Source: JBBSVE01 sp038233815
GTDB taxonomy: Bacteria; Pseudomonadota; Alphaproteobacteria; Rhodobacterales; Rhodobacteraceae
Length of the DNA stretch: 15,542 nt
NCBI GenBank assembly: GCA_038233815.1
Contig: JBBSVE010000073.1
Coordinates: 1 to 15,542 of the forward strand
Direction: 5' to 3'
Shown piece by piece: positions 14,314 to 15,542 of this stretch. The notes beneath the pieces are model-generated. The model did not search any database and was not told where the DNA came from. It was given only the letters and a program-made list of their open reading frames with translations. The position numbers and the translations under genes are program-made. Each line of letters opens with the position of its first letter. The first letter of the stretch is position 1.

Positions 14314-15101
14314 TGGACCTGACCGACCGCCTGCGCCGCGCAGAGGAGATCGCCCGCGAGGCCGGAACGCTCGCCCTCCACCATTTCGAGCGGCGCGGCG
14401 AGCTGCATGTGGAAGCCAAGCGCAACCGGCAGGACATGGTGTCCGAGGCCGACCGGGAGGTGGAGACGCTGATCCGCGACGCCCTTTCCGCCGCCTTCCC
14501 GGATGACGCGCAACTGGGCGAGGAGCACGGCCTTTCCCCCGGAACGTCAGGGCTGACGTGGGTGATCGACCCGATAGACGGCACCGCCCCGTTCCTCGCG
14601 GGCCTGCCTGCGTGGTGCGTATCCATCGGCGCGATGGACGCGGAGGGACCGGTCATCGGGGTGATTTTCGCGCCCGTTCTGGGGGAGATGTTCGCGGCCC
14701 GGCGCGGCGGTGGCGCGACCCTGAACGGCCGGACGATCCGCGTCGATACGGAGGATCTCGACTTGCGGTCAGGGCTTCTGGGGGTCGGCGCCAACGACCG
14801 CGCAGATCCCGACACGGTCGGCCGCATGATGGCCGATCTGATGAAGGCGGGCGCAAGCTGGATGCGCTACGGCTCCGGCGCGCTGATGCTGGCCTGGGTC
14901 GCCGCCGGACGTCTCGTCGGATATGCCGAGCCGAGGATGAGCGCCTGGGACTGCATGGCCGCCTATTGCCTGATCGCGGAGGCCGGCGGCCGCGTCCTCC
15001 CCTTTCCCACGGGCGCCGCCCTGACCCGCCCCGCCCCGGTCCTCGGCGCCCGCCCCGGCGTCTACGAGGAGGTGCTCGGACTCACCCGGCTCAATGACTG
15101 A
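14313..15101 (+). CDS. Inositol monophosphatase-family phosphatase
   Basis: Mg2+-dependent phosphomonoesterase of 262 residues. It has the metal sites of the FIG/IMPase superfamily: DMVSEADREVE (41-51, Asp47), GEEHG (69-73), DPIDGT (86-91) and WDCMAAYCLIAEAGG (212-226, Asp213). The loop after DPIDGT reads APFLAGLPAWC rather than the TNFVHGFP of classical IMPases, and resembles the HisN-type histidinol-phosphatase branch. The substrate is therefore not fixed by sequence. The ATG at 14313 overlaps the ATPase stop, with GGGAGAG 5 bases upstream; a GTG at 14310 is the less likely start. The position inside an importer operon next to the iol genes suggests that it frees myo-inositol from an imported inositol phosphate. 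No signal peptide is seen, so it should act in the cytoplasm. Confidence 0.88.
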   Translation: MDLTDRLRRAEEIAREAGTLALHHFERRGELHVEAKRNRQDMVSEADREVETLIRDALSAAFPDDAQLGEEHGLSPGTSGLTWVIDPIDGTAPFLAGLPAWCVSIGAMDAEGPVIGVIFAPVLGEMFAARRGGGATLNGRTIRVDTEDLDLRSGLLGVGANDRADPDTVGRMMADLMKAGASWMRYGSGALMLAWVAAGRLVGYAEPRMSAWDCMAAYCLIAEAGGRVLPFPTGAALTRPAPVLGARPGVYEEVLGLTRLND

Positions 15102-15137
15102 TGTGCCTCCCATCCGGCGGACAGATTTCCGGGTAAT

Positions 15138-15449
15138 TCACTTTACCACCTGCTCCCCCTGATCGGTTTCAATGGAGTGGCAGCAGACCACGGCGGGCTG
15201 TTGTCTGCCATGGACGGCATGAGGCCGCTGGTGGTTGTCGGAGGTGATCCAGCGCCCGATACCGGCCTTGGTCTGTGAGTCGTTTTCCGAAGCATGCGAA
15301 TTGACGCATTCACACGTTAGCAAGCGCCAGAGACGTTCGATTTGGATAGTATCGAGATAGCGGGCTTTGCCGTCCACGATAATGCCCCGGCGCGTGGTGC
15401 AATTCATTCTCCGGCTGGAACTTTGAGCTGCTGCCGGCTTCGTGGGCAC
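15138..15449 (-). pseudogene. IS3-family transposase (OrfB) C-terminal remnant
   Basis: The minus-strand frame contains VDGKARYLDTIQIERLWRLL, CECVNSHASENDSQTKAGIG, RWITSDNHQRPHAVHGRQQP and a tail ETDQGEQVVK ending at a TGA at 15138-15140. This is the C-terminal end of an IS3-family rve integrase-domain transposase, whose usual form is MDGKGRYLDNIFIERLWRSL-KYE...NHQRPHSALGG. Conserved positions are eroded: the LKYE lysine is lost (LTCE) and the HS of RPHSALGG has changed. The sequence before VDGK (toward 15449) does not match the catalytic core. No terminal inverted repeats were found, so the element is incomplete. Confidence 0.8.
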
Positions 15450-15542
15450 GAAGACAAGATCGGGCCTGTGACCTGGAGAGTGGACAGGACGAGACGGAAG
15501 TTCAGCCGTGAGGTCTCGAGATCGAGGCTGTCTGGCTGGTGA
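15450..15542. other. Edge sequence beyond the transposase remnant, nothing recognised
   Basis: The minus-strand frame stays open to the window edge, but its residues do not match the IS3 transposase core or any family I know. It may belong to a scrambled part of the same insertion element or to the next locus. Confidence 0.3.

Noticed and set aside
15102..15137. Rho-independent terminator after the phosphatase gene
   Set aside because: No stable stem followed by a T run could be found in this short gap.

Overview
This window comes from a GC-rich alphaproteobacterium, most likely a marine Rhodobacterales/Roseobacter-group organism. The basis is the combination of TauA/TauB, an Xsc remnant and a HisD-family enzyme next to an iolG-iolC-iolD-iolE-iolB operon. 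The assignment rests on remembered family sequences; no search was run.

Left third (1-3061): a decaying sulfonate-utilisation region. The C-terminal end of a HisD-family dehydrogenase (possibly HpsN, the sulfopropanediol 3-dehydrogenase type) ends at 157. It converges with a minus-strand taurine transporter cluster. tauA (1276-2277) looks intact. tauB has all its ATPase motifs, but its last residues are replaced by a joined fragment of tauC. The tauC permease survives only as its C-terminal part and contains a frameshift. Divergent from tauA is the first quarter of xsc (sulfoacetaldehyde acetyltransferase), with a frameshift near its start and an in-frame expansion of a 9-bp repeat. About 400 bases (3062-3457) hold no recognisable gene.

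Middle (3458-9889): an intact, tightly packed myo-inositol catabolic operon, iolG, iolC (fused to a DUF2090 aldolase-like domain), iolD, iolE and iolB. The first two junctions are 4-base start/stop overlaps and the other gaps are 4 and 10 bases. Together the products would take myo-inositol to dihydroxyacetone phosphate and malonate semialdehyde. iolA, an iol regulator and a classical inositol permease are not in the window.

Right (9977-15101): a four-gene unit on the same strand. It encodes a periplasmic binding protein, a fused two-domain permease, an ABC ATPase and an inositol-monophosphatase-family enzyme; the last three are translationally coupled. The binding protein resembles AfuA (hexose-phosphate binding) and has no adjacent tyrosine pair of the ferric-binding FbpA type. 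Read with the iol operon, the simplest model is uptake of a phosphorylated inositol, dephosphorylation, then Iol catabolism. This inositol-phosphate assimilation unit is the most interesting inference in the window.

Right edge (15138-15542): a degraded IS3-family transposase fragment on the minus strand, marking past insertion or rearrangement at the edge of the island.
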